Positions 27,404 to 36,410 of a DNA stretch of 64,000 nt are shown here, in pieces. The notes below the pieces were generated by a model that was not told where the DNA came from, did not search any database, and was given only the letters and a program-made list of their open reading frames with translations. The stretch comes from Microtetraspora niveoalba (GTDB lineage Bacteria; Actinomycetota; Actinomycetes; Streptosporangiales; Streptosporangiaceae): the NCBI RefSeq assembly GCF_001570405.1, contig NZ_BBYM01000017.1, positions 1 through 64,000 of the forward strand, given 5' to 3'. The translations under genes and the position numbers were made by a program. Position 1 is the first letter of the stretch. Each line of letters begins with the position of its first letter.

Positions 27404-28054
27404 TCACATGCCGAGGGGCGCCTCGCGCAGCCGGGCCACCGCGCCGGCGTCGCCCTCGTAGCTCACCCGGGCGTGCGCCTGGCGGCCGAAGGCCAGCAGA
27501 AGCAGCTCCTGCGCGTCGCCGGTCGCCACCACGGCCGGCTCGGCCATGCGGCCCGCGGCCTTCTCCCCGGTCGTACGCTCCCCGCTCGTACGGCGCAGCA
27601 CCACGCCGACGGGGGACCGGCGGAAGAACAGCCGGGCCATCGTTCGCAGCCGCCGCCACAGCAGGTCGTCCAGGGCGGCGGGCAGCTCCCTGGGCTCCCA
27701 GGCCGGCCGCGCCCTGCGGACGTCCTCGTGGTGGACGAACAGCTCCACCGTGTTGACCAGCTCGTCGACCCCCGGGACCAGCCCGTACGGCGACCACCTC
27801 GGCGGGCCCTGCCGTACGAGATCGACCAGCTCGGGGTAGGGGAGCCGGGCCTTGAGCCGCTCCTGCACGGACGCCGTGTACGGCGCGAGCGCCCCGACCG
27901 CGATGCCGGGCAGCGCGTCGGGGCGGCGCTCGCGGACCGCGAGGTGGGCGGCGAGGTCGGAGGTCGTCCAGCCCGCGCAGAGCGTCGGGGCGCCGGGCCC
28001 GAGGTCGTCCAGCAGGGCGCAGAGCGCGGCGCGCTCGGAGCGGGAGTGGGTCAC
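27404..28054 (-). CDS. TIGR03085-type metal-binding protein (DinB/MDMPI-like)
   Basis: A 216-residue protein of the four-helix DinB/mycothiol-dependent maleylpyruvate isomerase superfamily. CAGWTTSDLAAHLAVRERRPDA near the N-terminus (metal-binding His) and ELFVHHEDVRRARPAWEPREL in the middle (HHEDVRR) are the hallmarks of the actinobacterial TIGR03085 group. It may use mycothiol or bind a metal, but its substrate is unknown. The GTG start lies six bases after TAGGCT. Confidence 0.82.
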   Translation of the reverse strand: MTHSRSERAALCALLDDLGPGAPTLCAGWTTSDLAAHLAVRERRPDALPGIAVGALAPYTASVQERLKARLPYPELVDLVRQGPPRWSPYGLVPGVDELVNTVELFVHHEDVRRARPAWEPRELPAALDDLLWRRLRTMARLFFRRSPVGVVLRRTSGERTTGEKAAGRMAEPAVVATGDAQELLLLAFGRQAHARVSYEGDAGAVARLREAPLGM

Positions 28055-28060
28055 GGCCCG

Positions 28061-28066
28061 AGCCTA
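28061..28066 (-). promoter_or_regulatory. -10 element of the TIGR03085 gene (TAGGCT)
   Basis: On the minus strand TAGGCT is followed by six bases and the GTG start, the leaderless geometry. The rest of the gap to the ABC exporter (28067-28299) has an AT-richer patch near 28110-28160 with TTGATC and TTGATA, possibly the exporter promoter, but no hexamer pair is convincing. Confidence 0.55.
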
Positions 28067-28299
28067 ACGGACCCCGGCGGACGGGACGGATCATCCGCCC
28101 CGGCCGGAATATTCCGGTTGATCAGGTTGATAAGGAGTATCTAGGACCAAATACCTGGGAAGGTGTCGGTCCGGGGACGGATACGGGGCGCCGCGCGGGC
28201 GGGTAACGTCGCGGATGCCTGTCCGGAACGCCGGTTCAGGCCGGAGACAAGAGGAAGCGAGCCGGTCGGACCGCGCCGCCAGATCGAGAGGACCCACGC

Positions 28300-30105
28300 G
28301 TGCCGTCTCAGGTGTCAACCGCCGTCATGCGTCAGGGTCTCAAGGTCATCGGTGTCGCCATCAGGGCGGAGCCGCGCGTCTTCACCGCCGCCGTGCTCTC
28401 CAGCGCCCTGTACGGCGTGATGACGGTCGCCTCCTCCTGGGCGCTCGGCCGGGCCACCGAGCAGGTCGTGCTCCCCGCGTTCCGCGAGGGCCGCACGAGC
28501 GCGGGCGCGATGGCGGCCGCGGCGCTGCTGATCGTCGGGGTCGCCGTGCTCAAGGCGCTCGGGGTCATGGGGCGGCGCATCCTGGCCGGCGTCATGCAGT
28601 ACCGGATGCAGGCCGCGTCGCGGCGCGCGGTCACCCGGCAGTACCTGCGGCTCCCGCTCGCCTGGCACCACCGCCACCCGACAGGGCAGCTGCTCTCCAA
28701 CGCCAGCTCCGACGCCGAGGCCGCGTGGGGGCCGCTCGCGCCGCTGCCCATGGCCGTCGGCGTCGTCGTGATGCTGGTGACGGCGGCCGTGGCGATCCTC
28801 GTGACGGACCCGGTCCTCGCCATCGTCGGTTTCCTGATTTTTCCGGCCATCGCGCTGCTCAACCTGGTCTACCAGCGCAAGTTGTCGCCGCTGGCGACCC
28901 GGGCCCAACAGCTCCGCGCCGAGGTCAGCGAGATCGCGCACGAGAGCTTCGACGGCGCGCTCGTCGTCAAGACCCTCGGCCGCGAGGACGCCGAGACCGT
29001 CAGGTTCCGCGCCAAGGCCGACGAACTGCGCGACGCGAACATCGCCGTCGGCAAGGTGCGCGGCCTGTTCGACCCCCTGCTCGAGGCCCTGCCCACTCTC
29101 GGCGTGCTCGCCGTGCTCCTCGTCGGCTCGGTGCGGCTGCAGAGCGGCGGCATGGCCGCGGGCGAGCTGATCGAGGTCGCGTACCTTTTCACGCTGCTCG
29201 CCTTCCCGATCCGCGCGCTCGGCTGGGTGCTCGCCGAGCTGCCGCGCAGCGTCGTCGGCTGGAACCGCGTCCAGGACGTGCTCGACGCCTCCGGTTCCAT
29301 GGAGTACGGCGCGGCCCGGCTGGACGGCCGCGGCCCGGCCGAGATCGAGGTGAGCGGCGTCGGCTACGGCTACGACCCCGAGGCGCCGGTGCTGCGCGAG
29401 GTCGGCTTCGGCGTGGCGCCGGGCAGGACCGTCGCCCTCGTCGGCCCCACGGGGGCGGGCAAGTCCACGCTCACCCAGCTCCTCGCCCGCCTGATCGACC
29501 CCGATCTCGGCACGGTGCGCATCGACGGGACCGACCTGCGCGAGGCCGCGCGCGGCGAGGTGAGCGAGTCGGTCGCGCTCGTCCCCCAGCAGACGTTCCT
29601 CTTCGACGACAGCGTGCGCGGCAACATCACGCTCGGCCGCGACGTCCCGGACGAGCGGGTGTGGGCGGCGCTGCGGCTCGCCCAGGCGGACGGCTTCGTC
29701 GCCGCGCTGCCCGGGGGCCTGGACACGCACGTCGGCGAGCGCGGCGCGACGCTGTCGGGCGGGCAGCGGCAGCGGATCGCCCTCGCCCGCGCGCTGGTCC
29801 GCGAGCCGCGCCTGCTCATCCTCGACGACGCCACCTCCAGCGTGGACCCCCAGGTCGAGAAGCGCATCCTGCACGGTCTGCGCGAGGGGTCGGCCCGCTC
29901 CACGGTGATCGTCGTGGCGTACCGGATGGCGACCATCGCCCTGGCCGACGAGGTCGTCTACCTGGAGCACGGGGCGGTGACCGACCAGGGCGCCCACGAG
30001 GAGCTGCTCGGCCGCTGCGAGGGCTACCGCGTCCTCGTCACCGCGTACGAGAAGGAAGAGGCCGAGCGGGCCGCGATCGACAGCGACGAGGAGGTCGTGG
30101 CGTGA
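28300..30105 (+). CDS. ABC exporter half-transporter with degenerate ATP site (heterodimer subunit 1)
   Basis: A 601-residue fusion of a six-helix ABC_membrane domain (about 20-320) and an ATPase domain (about 345-580). Walker A is GPTGAGKST and the signature is canonical LSGGQRQ. The Walker B motif LLILDDATS has Asp where the catalytic Glu should be, and the H-loop reads VVAYRMAT with Tyr in place of His. That is the degenerate half of a heterodimeric exporter (as in TM287/288 or LmrCD). GTG start with GAGAGG upstream. Its stop overlaps the partner gene by four bases. Substrate unknown; drug, lipid or peptide are all possible. Confidence 0.92.
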   Translation: MPSQVSTAVMRQGLKVIGVAIRAEPRVFTAAVLSSALYGVMTVASSWALGRATEQVVLPAFREGRTSAGAMAAAALLIVGVAVLKALGVMGRRILAGVMQYRMQAASRRAVTRQYLRLPLAWHHRHPTGQLLSNASSDAEAAWGPLAPLPMAVGVVVMLVTAAVAILVTDPVLAIVGFLIFPAIALLNLVYQRKLSPLATRAQQLRAEVSEIAHESFDGALVVKTLGREDAETVRFRAKADELRDANIAVGKVRGLFDPLLEALPTLGVLAVLLVGSVRLQSGGMAAGELIEVAYLFTLLAFPIRALGWVLAELPRSVVGWNRVQDVLDASGSMEYGAARLDGRGPAEIEVSGVGYGYDPEAPVLREVGFGVAPGRTVALVGPTGAGKSTLTQLLARLIDPDLGTVRIDGTDLREAARGEVSESVALVPQQTFLFDDSVRGNITLGRDVPDERVWAALRLAQADGFVAALPGGLDTHVGERGATLSGGQRQRIALARALVREPRLLILDDATSSVDPQVEKRILHGLREGSARSTVIVVAYRMATIALADEVVYLEHGAVTDQGAHEELLGRCEGYRVLVTAYEKEEAERAAIDSDEEVVA

Positions 30106-31925
30106 CCACCGTGACACCCGAGCGGGAGCGCGAGGAGCGGGAGGCTCCGGAGCCCGGCGCCGGCATACGGGCCGCCGAACGGTCGGCCCTGGAGACCCTG
30201 CGGCACGGCCTGCGGTTGTCGCCGGAGTTCCGCCGCGGCCTCGGCGGCACCGTGGTGCTCGCGGTGCTCGCCACCCTCGGCAAGGTCATCGTGCCGATCG
30301 CGGTGCAGCAGGTCATCGACCGCGGTCTGCGCGGCGGCGCACCCGACGTGTCGTTCATCAGGAACGCGGTCGTGCTGTGCGCGCTGGCCGTGCTGCTGAC
30401 CGCGCTGGCCGGATATCTGATGAACGTCCGGCTCTACCGGGCCACCGAGTCGGGCCTGGCGACGCTGCGGACCAAGGGCTTCCGGCACGTCCACGACCTG
30501 TCCGTGCTCACCCAGAACAGCGAGCGGCGCGGCTCCATGGTCTCCCGGGTGACCGGCGACGTGGACCAGATCAGCACCTTCATGCAGTGGGGCGGGCTGA
30601 TGATCGTGGTCGCGGGCGGGCAGCTCGTGATCGCGACCGTTGTCATGGCCGTCTACTCCTGGCAGCTCACGCTCCTGGTGTGGGCGTGCTTCCTGCCGCT
30701 GGTGTTCCTGCTGCCGCGCTTCCAGCGGCTGGTGGCCCGGCGCTACACCGCCGTCCGCGAGCGCACCGGCGACGTGCTCGCCGCCGTCAGCGAGTCGGTC
30801 GTCGGCAGCGCGGTGATCAGGGCGTACGGCTCCGAGGACCGGACCGCGGCGCGCATCGACACGGCGGTGGACGGCCAGCGCGACGCGCAGACCCGGGCGC
30901 AGAAGGTGGTCGGCCTGACATTCCCGATCACCGAGCTGGTCGCCTCGGTCGCCCTGGCCGGGGTGGTGCTGCTCGGCGTCGAGCTCGGCCTGCACGGCGC
31001 GATCAGCGCCGGGCGGCTGGTCGCCTTCCTGTTCCTGATCACGCTGTTCATCAGCCCGCTGCAGACCGCCACCGAGGTGCTGAACGAGGCGCAGAACGCC
31101 ATCGCCGGATGGCGGCGCATCCTCGGCGTGCTCGACTCCCCGGCCGACGTGGCCGACCCGGAGGACGGCGTCACGCTGCCGCGCGGGCCGATCTCCGTCT
31201 CGTTCGAGGGCGTGGGCTTCTCCTACCCGGGCGGCGCCCCCGTCCTGCACGACGTGTCGGTCGACATCCCGCCGCGCACCCGTGTGGCCGTGGTGGGCGA
31301 GACCGGGTCGGGCAAGACCACGTTCGCCAAGCTGCTCACCCGCCTGATGGACCCCGTGTCCGGCCGGGTCGTCGTGGACGGTATCGACCTGCGGGACGTG
31401 CGGTTCTCCTCGCTGCGCGAGCGGATCGTCATGGTCCCCCAGGATGGCTTCCTCTTCGACGCCACCCTGGAGGAGAACATCCGCTTCGGCCGGCCGTCCG
31501 CGACCACCGAGGAGATCCGGCTGGCGCTGACCGAGCTCGGGCTCGCCGACTGGCTGGACGGGCTGCCCGCCGGCCTGGACACCCCGGTCGGGCAGCGCGG
31601 GGAGTCCCTGTCGGCGGGGGAGCGCCAGCTCGTCGCGCTCGCCCGCGCCTACCTCGCCGACCCCGACCTGCTGCTCCTCGACGAGGCGACCTCCGCCGTG
31701 GACCCGGCCACCGAGGTGCGGCTGGCGCGGGCCCTCGACGGCATCACCCGGGGCCGTACGGCCGTGTCGATCGCGCACCGCCTCTCGACGGCCGAGGCCG
31801 CCGACGAGGTGCTCGTCTTCCAGCACGGCCGGATCGTCCAGCGCGGCCCCCACGCCGAGCTGGTGGAGGAGCCCGGCGTGTACGCCGACCTGTACGCCTC
31901 CTGGGCCTCGGCGACCCGCTCCTAG
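30102..31925 (+). CDS. ABC exporter half-transporter with catalytic ATP site (heterodimer subunit 2)
   Basis: A 607-residue partner of the preceding gene. An N-terminal charged stretch (EREREEREAPEPG) precedes six membrane helices. Walker A is GETGSGKTT, Walker B LLLLDEATSAVD with the catalytic Glu, and the H-loop is SIAHRLST. Its signature is altered, LSAGERQ. Together the two proteins would form one consensus site (this Walker A/B/H with the partner LSGGQ) and one degenerate site. GTG start overlaps the partner stop. It converges on the polyamine permease gene with only 17 bases between. Confidence 0.93.
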   Translation: MTTVTPEREREEREAPEPGAGIRAAERSALETLRHGLRLSPEFRRGLGGTVVLAVLATLGKVIVPIAVQQVIDRGLRGGAPDVSFIRNAVVLCALAVLLTALAGYLMNVRLYRATESGLATLRTKGFRHVHDLSVLTQNSERRGSMVSRVTGDVDQISTFMQWGGLMIVVAGGQLVIATVVMAVYSWQLTLLVWACFLPLVFLLPRFQRLVARRYTAVRERTGDVLAAVSESVVGSAVIRAYGSEDRTAARIDTAVDGQRDAQTRAQKVVGLTFPITELVASVALAGVVLLGVELGLHGAISAGRLVAFLFLITLFISPLQTATEVLNEAQNAIAGWRRILGVLDSPADVADPEDGVTLPRGPISVSFEGVGFSYPGGAPVLHDVSVDIPPRTRVAVVGETGSGKTTFAKLLTRLMDPVSGRVVVDGIDLRDVRFSSLRERIVMVPQDGFLFDATLEENIRFGRPSATTEEIRLALTELGLADWLDGLPAGLDTPVGQRGESLSAGERQLVALARAYLADPDLLLLDEATSAVDPATEVRLARALDGITRGRTAVSIAHRLSTAEAADEVLVFQHGRIVQRGPHAELVEEPGVYADLYASWASATRS

Positions 31926-31942
31926 GAAGCGCGGGCGGTGGG

Positions 31943-32743
31943 TCAGCGGGTCTGGGGCTCGCCGCCGGACAGCCGCTGGGCGAGATAGATCGGCACCACC
32001 GAGACGATCACCAGCGCGGCGGCGACGACGTTCACCACCGGGGCCTGGTTGGGCCGGAACAGGTTCTCGAAGATCCAGATCGGCAACGTCCTGACCCCGG
32101 CGCCCGCGGTGAACGTGGTCACGATGATCTCGTCGAACGACAGCGCGAACGCCAGCAGGCCGCCCGCCAGCAGCGCCGAGCGCATCATCGGGAACGTGAC
32201 CAGGCGGAACGTGGTGAACGTGTCCGCGCCCAGGTCGGCCGACGCCTCCTCCACGTTCAGGCCCATGCGCCGCAGCCGCGCCAGCACGTTGTTGTAGACC
32301 GTCACCACGCAGAACGTGGCGTGCCCGACGATCACGGTGAACAACCCGAGGGGGACGCCGAACACCGAGTGGAACGTGTTGCTCAGCGCGATGCCCGACA
32401 CGATGCCGGGCAGCGCGATCGGCAGCACGATCAGCAGCGACACCGTGTCACGGCCGAAGAACCGGTAGCGCTGCACGGCGAAGGCCGCCATCGTGCCCAG
32501 CACCAGCGCGATCACGGTGGCGCCCAGTCCCGCCTGGACCGACGTCCACAGGGCGTCGCGCACGCCGGTGGACCGCCAGGCCGCGCCCCACCACTGGAGC
32601 GTGAACCCCTGGGGAGGCCATCCGAACGTCCGGTCGGAGTTGAAGGAGTTCAGCACCACCACGCCCAGCGGCACGTAGACGACGCCGAGCCCGAGGGCCA
32701 GCGCCGTCCACAACGCCGCCCGCGCCGTACGCGAGAGGTTCAC
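31943..32743 (-). CDS. Polyamine-type ABC importer permease (PotC-like)
   Basis: A 266-residue inner-membrane permease with six helices and the EAA coupling loop EASADLGADTFTTFRLVTFP, near LSFDEIIVTTF, a sequence typical of PotC. It is the last gene of a four-gene ATPase, binding-protein, permease, permease cluster on the minus strand; the PotB-like gene lies 52 bases upstream. GTG start. The substrate class (spermidine/putrescine) is inferred from family resemblance. Confidence 0.9.
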   Translation of the reverse strand: MNLSRTARAALWTALALGLGVVYVPLGVVVLNSFNSDRTFGWPPQGFTLQWWGAAWRSTGVRDALWTSVQAGLGATVIALVLGTMAAFAVQRYRFFGRDTVSLLIVLPIALPGIVSGIALSNTFHSVFGVPLGLFTVIVGHATFCVVTVYNNVLARLRRMGLNVEEASADLGADTFTTFRLVTFPMMRSALLAGGLLAFALSFDEIIVTTFTAGAGVRTLPIWIFENLFRPNQAPVVNVVAAALVIVSVVPIYLAQRLSGGEPQTR

Positions 32744-32795
32744 CGCGTCTCCTCCTCCGCCCGCGGGAGGCCCCCGGCGGGCTCGCTTCGGTCTC

Positions 32796-33662
32796 TCACA
32801 GGTTCTCCAGGGCTCCGGTGCGGCGGACCGCCGCCAGGTACGCCAGCATGATCACGACGGGTACGGTCGCGACGGCCGCGGCGAAGGGCAGGTTGTTCGC
32901 CGCGCCGATGTTGTCGTAGACGACGTTGCCGATGAGCTGCGACTTCCCGCCCACGATCTTCACGGTGATGTAGTCGCCCAGCGACAGCGAGAAGGTGAAG
33001 ATCGAGCCGGCGACGACGGCGGGGAAGCTGAGCGGCCACACCACGGTCCGGAACGTGCGCCAGCCGCGCGCCCCCAGGTCCCCCGCCGCGTCGAGCAGCG
33101 AGTTCGGCAGGCGCTCCAGCCCCGCGTAGATCGGCAGGATCATGTACGGCAGCCACAGGTACGACAGCGTGGCGATCGTCGCGCCCAGCCCGTACCCCCA
33201 GCCGAGCAGGCCCTCCGACGACAACATCACCCGCCAGGCGTACGCCTTGACCAGGTAGGACGCCCACAGCGGGGTGAGCACCAGGATCACCAGCCAGCGC
33301 TGGGCCCGCGGCGAGGCGAGCTTGGCCATGGCGAACGCCATCGGGAACGCGATGATCAGGTCGATGAGCGTGACCGCGACCGCGACGCCCAGCGACCGCA
33401 GCGCGATGGTCCGGTACACGTCGCCGGTCACCAGGTCGTGGAAGTTCGCCCAGGTGAACGTCCTGACCAGGTCGCCGGTGAACGTGTCGGTCGACCAGAA
33501 CGCGGTCACGAAGAGCGCGGCGAGCGCGCCCAGGTAGGCGAGCCCCAGCCACGCCAGCGGCGCCGAGAGCAGCAGCGACAGCCGTACCCGCGCGTGGCGG
33601 TGCAGGAAGGCGGCCACCCGGGCGCGCGGACCGGTACGGCCGACGGCGGCCGAAGTAGTCAT
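32796..33662 (-). CDS. Polyamine-type ABC importer permease (PotB-like)
   Basis: A 288-residue permease with six membrane segments. The first, LLSAPLAWLGLAYLGALAALFVTAFWS, is followed by a large external loop, and the EAA loop is DAAGDLGARGWRTFRTVVWP. The helix with TFSLSLGDYITVKIVGG is characteristic of PotB. It pairs with the PotC-like gene downstream. A hairpin lies in the 70-base gap between it and the binding-protein gene. Confidence 0.9.
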   Translation of the reverse strand: MTTSAAVGRTGPRARVAAFLHRHARVRLSLLLSAPLAWLGLAYLGALAALFVTAFWSTDTFTGDLVRTFTWANFHDLVTGDVYRTIALRSLGVAVAVTLIDLIIAFPMAFAMAKLASPRAQRWLVILVLTPLWASYLVKAYAWRVMLSSEGLLGWGYGLGATIATLSYLWLPYMILPIYAGLERLPNSLLDAAGDLGARGWRTFRTVVWPLSFPAVVAGSIFTFSLSLGDYITVKIVGGKSQLIGNVVYDNIGAANNLPFAAAVATVPVVIMLAYLAAVRRTGALENL

Positions 33663-33679
33663 GTGATCTCTCCAAAGAT

Positions 33680-33717
33680 CCCGCTCCCGGCCGGCACGGG
33701 GCCGCGCCGGGAGCGGG
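33680..33717 (-). terminator. Intercistronic hairpin between binding-protein and permease genes
   Basis: CCCGCTCCCGG (33680-33690) pairs perfectly with CCGGGAGCGGG (33707-33717) around 16 bases. In importer operons such a stem after the binding-protein gene often lowers permease expression or protects the upstream mRNA; that role here is inferred. Confidence 0.55.
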
Positions 33718-33732
33718 GACGCCGGGGGAAGG

Positions 33733-34965
33733 TCAGCCCTTGATCTCGGTCCAGGCGCGGGTCCATTCGGAATAGTCCTTGCACTTCACGTCCGCGCGCC
33801 CGTCGAGGCACTGGGCGATCGGGGTGGTCCAGAAGCGCACCTTGGAGAAGTACTCCTCGTCGGTGGCGTGGAAGGTGTCGCAGAACGAGGGGTCCGACGT
33901 CTTCTCACACGCCTTCGCGTTGGCCGGAGCCTCGCCGAACCACTCCGCGACCTGCGCGTTCGCCGTCGGGGAGATGATCCAGTCGAGCCACTTGTACGCG
34001 CAGTTCGGGTGCTTGGCGTCCGCCGCGACCATCCAGGTGTCCGACCAGCCGGTCGAGCCCTCCTTGGGCAGGGTCACCTCGACCGGCGCCTTCTCCGCCT
34101 TGGCCAGGTTGGCGATCACCTGCCAGGTGGTGCCGACGACGGTGTCGCCTCCCTTGAACGCCTGGATCTCCTTGGTGTAGTCGGACCAGTACTCGCCGAC
34201 GATCTGCCGCTGCTCCTTGAGCAGGTCCACCGCGGCCTGGAACTGCGCGTCGTCCAGCGCGTACGGGTTCTTGATGCCGAGCTCCGGCTTGGCCGACATC
34301 AGGTAGAGCGCGGCGTCCGCGATGTAGATCGGCGAGTCGTACGCGGTCACCTTCCCCTTGTACGGCGAGGCCGGGTCGAAGACGACGCCCCACGAGTCGG
34401 GCGCGGGCGTCACCGCGTCGGTGCGCCACATGAGGAGGTTGGCCCCGCGGCCGTGCGGCACGCCGTACGCGACTCCGTTGACGGAGTTCCACGGCTTGAG
34501 CTTGAGGCCGTCGAAGACGTCCTTGTAGTTGGGGACGAGGTCGGTGTTGACCGGCGCGGCCGCCCCGGAGGCGATCAGCCGCAGCGAGGCGTCGCCGGAG
34601 GCGGACACCGCGTCGTACTCGCCGGTCTTCATCAGGTTGACCATCTCGTCGGAGGTCCCGGCGACCTTGGTGTTGACCTTGCACCCGGTCGCCTTCTCGA
34701 ACGGGTGGACCCAGTCGACCTTCGGGTCGTTGGAGCCGTCCTCGGCGTATCCCGCCCAGGCGACCAGGTTGACCTGGCCCTCGCCCGCGCCGACGGACGT
34801 GGCGGCCTTCAGCGCGGGCGGGTTGAAACCGCTCTGCCCCGGGGCGGCCGCGGCGCCGCCGTCTGTCGAGGCGCCGCCGCAGGCGGTCAGGGCGGCCAGG
34901 GCCAGCGCGGCCGTGACGGCGAGGCCGCGCGTCAGGAGCACGGGCCGGTGGGAGGTGGACCGCAT
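33733..34965 (-). CDS. Polyamine-type ABC importer substrate-binding lipoprotein (PotD-like)
   Basis: A 410-residue lipoprotein. The signal peptide ends in a lipobox (AALTAC, Cys about 29), followed by a low-complexity Gly/Ala/Ser linker. The body is a PotD/PotF-like binding protein: VNLVAWAGYAEDGSNDP, EKATGCKVNTKVAGTSDEMVNLM, YDAVSASGDASLRLIASG and GTTWQVIANL. It would capture a polyamine or related cationic solute outside the membrane. An AGGAG site precedes the ATG. A 247-base gap, very G-rich and without a gene, separates it from the ATPase gene; it contains a seven-base-pair hairpin (34986-35004). Confidence 0.9.
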   Translation of the reverse strand: MRSTSHRPVLLTRGLAVTAALALAALTACGGASTDGGAAAAPGQSGFNPPALKAATSVGAGEGQVNLVAWAGYAEDGSNDPKVDWVHPFEKATGCKVNTKVAGTSDEMVNLMKTGEYDAVSASGDASLRLIASGAAAPVNTDLVPNYKDVFDGLKLKPWNSVNGVAYGVPHGRGANLLMWRTDAVTPAPDSWGVVFDPASPYKGKVTAYDSPIYIADAALYLMSAKPELGIKNPYALDDAQFQAAVDLLKEQRQIVGEYWSDYTKEIQAFKGGDTVVGTTWQVIANLAKAEKAPVEVTLPKEGSTGWSDTWMVAADAKHPNCAYKWLDWIISPTANAQVAEWFGEAPANAKACEKTSDPSFCDTFHATDEEYFSKVRFWTTPIAQCLDGRADVKCKDYSEWTRAWTEIKG

Positions 34966-35212
34966 GCTGTCTCTCCTTGCTGTGCGACGGCCTGCGCGGC
35001 CGTCTTGTCTGACGATCTTGTGTGGCGGTCGGGTGTGACGGACTGTGGGTGAGGTCGTCGCTCCGGGTGACGGGCGGGGCGCGGGCGCGGCCGCCGCCGG
35101 AGGCGGGACGACACGGGGAGGGGGAGCGCGGATGGTCGGAGCGGGGGATCGGGGGGCGCCGGGCCGCGGGGCCCGCGGGGAGCGGGTGGCGGGGACCGGA
35201 GCGGTGAGGGGG

Positions 35213-36292
35213 TCAGGAGGTGATGGCGAACTCGTGGCGGCGCTGCCAGACGAGGCGCACCCGCCGGCCGCGCAGGCCCATGACGTCCATCGAGGAGACC
35301 TCCTGGTTCTGCTGCAGCGCGATGAGCCGTGAGCCGGTGTCGAGATCCACGACGAACCGGGTCGCCGGGCCCGCGTAGACGACCTCCGAGACGGTGCCCT
35401 CGGCGCTGTGCTCGTCGGAGCCCGGAGGGACGGCGTCGCCGAGGACGACGCGCAGCTTCTCCGGCCGGACGCTGAACGTGCCGTCCCTGCCGAGCACGGC
35501 CCGCGCGGTCGCCCCCGAGATGAGGTTGGAGGTGCCGACGAATCCGGCCACGAAGGCCGTGGCGGGCCGTTCGTATATCTCGGCCGGGGTGCCGACCTGC
35601 TCGATCGCGCCCGCGTTGAACACCGCCACCCGGTCGCTCATGGTCAGCGCCTCCTCCTGGTCGTGGGTGACGAACAGGAACGTGATGCCGACCTCGCGCT
35701 GGATGGCCTTCAGCTCGACCTGCATCTCCTCGCGGAGCTTGAGGTCGAGGGCGCCGAGCGGCTCGTCGAGCAGCAGGACGCGCGGCCGGTTCACCAGGGC
35801 GCGGGCGAGGGCGACCCGCTGGCGCTGGCCGCCGGAGAGCTGGGCCGGGCGGCGCTTCTCGAAGCCGTCGAGCCGGACCGACTTCAGCGCCTCCAGCGCG
35901 CGGGCGCGCCGCTCCGCCCTCGGGACCTTCTTCACCCGCAGGCCGTACTCGACGTTCTCCAGCACGCTCATGTGCGGGAACAGCGCGTAGTCCTGGAAGA
36001 CCGTGTTCACGTCCCGCTCGAACGGCGCGAGCCGGGTGACGTCCCGGCCGCCCAGTTCGACGGTTCCGCCCGTGGGGGACTCGAACCCGGCGATCATCCG
36101 GAGGACGGTGGTCTTCCCGGAGCCGGACGGCCCGAGCATCGCGAAGAACTCGCCGTCGGCGACGTCGAGGTCCACGCCCGCGACCGCCACGACGCTCCCG
36201 AAGCTCTTGCGCAACCCGCGCAGGCTGACCGCGCGGTCGGATGCCGGGATGGTGACGTGTGTCACTGCTTGTTGTGGCATGACCGGAAACAT
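35213..36292 (-). CDS. Polyamine-type ABC importer ATPase (PotA-like)
   Basis: A 359-residue ATPase. Walker [11 protein letters not shown]-loop QDYALFP, signature LSGGQRQ, Walker [13 protein letters not shown] and H-loop VTHDQEEA are all intact, and the C-terminal TOBE domain ([14 protein letters not shown]) is typical of PotA. It energises the two permeases downstream. The start is ATG 36292 or ATG 36280 (MPQQAV); the longer form overlaps the inverted repeat at 36282-36313, which favours the shorter one. Confidence 0.92.
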   Translation of the reverse strand: MFPVMPQQAVTHVTIPASDRAVSLRGLRKSFGSVVAVAGVDLDVADGEFFAMLGPSGSGKTTVLRMIAGFESPTGGTVELGGRDVTRLAPFERDVNTVFQDYALFPHMSVLENVEYGLRVKKVPRAERRARALEALKSVRLDGFEKRRPAQLSGGQRQRVALARALVNRPRVLLLDEPLGALDLKLREEMQVELKAIQREVGITFLFVTHDQEEALTMSDRVAVFNAGAIEQVGTPAEIYERPATAFVAGFVGTSNLISGATARAVLGRDGTFSVRPEKLRVVLGDAVPPGSDEHSAEGTVSEVVYAGPATRFVVDLDTGSRLIALQQNQEVSSMDVMGLRGRRVRLVWQRRHEFAITS

Positions 36293-36313
36293 ATGGGGTT
36301 AAAGGTTTCCGGT
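36282..36313. promoter_or_regulatory. Inverted-repeat operator candidate between PotA and the FadR-type regulator
   Basis: ACCGGAAAC (36282-36290) and GTTTCCGGT (36305-36313) are perfect inverted repeats with 14 bases between, in an AT-richer patch. The site lies at the start of the importer operon and about 100-130 bases before the GntR/FadR gene, so it is a good candidate for that regulator. Confidence 0.55.
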
Positions 36314-36410
36314 AAAGCCCCGATCCGGTATCACTGTGTTAACTATCCGGCGAAAGTGATCGAAGACGGGAAAGCGGGCAGATCAGCATGACGGCGGCGC
36401 GAAGGATCGG

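Noticed and set aside
35045-35332. Gly/Ala/Arg-rich frame in the gap between the PotA and PotD genes
   Set aside because: Low-complexity composition from a G-rich strand, overlaps the PotA gene in antisense and has no ribosome site.
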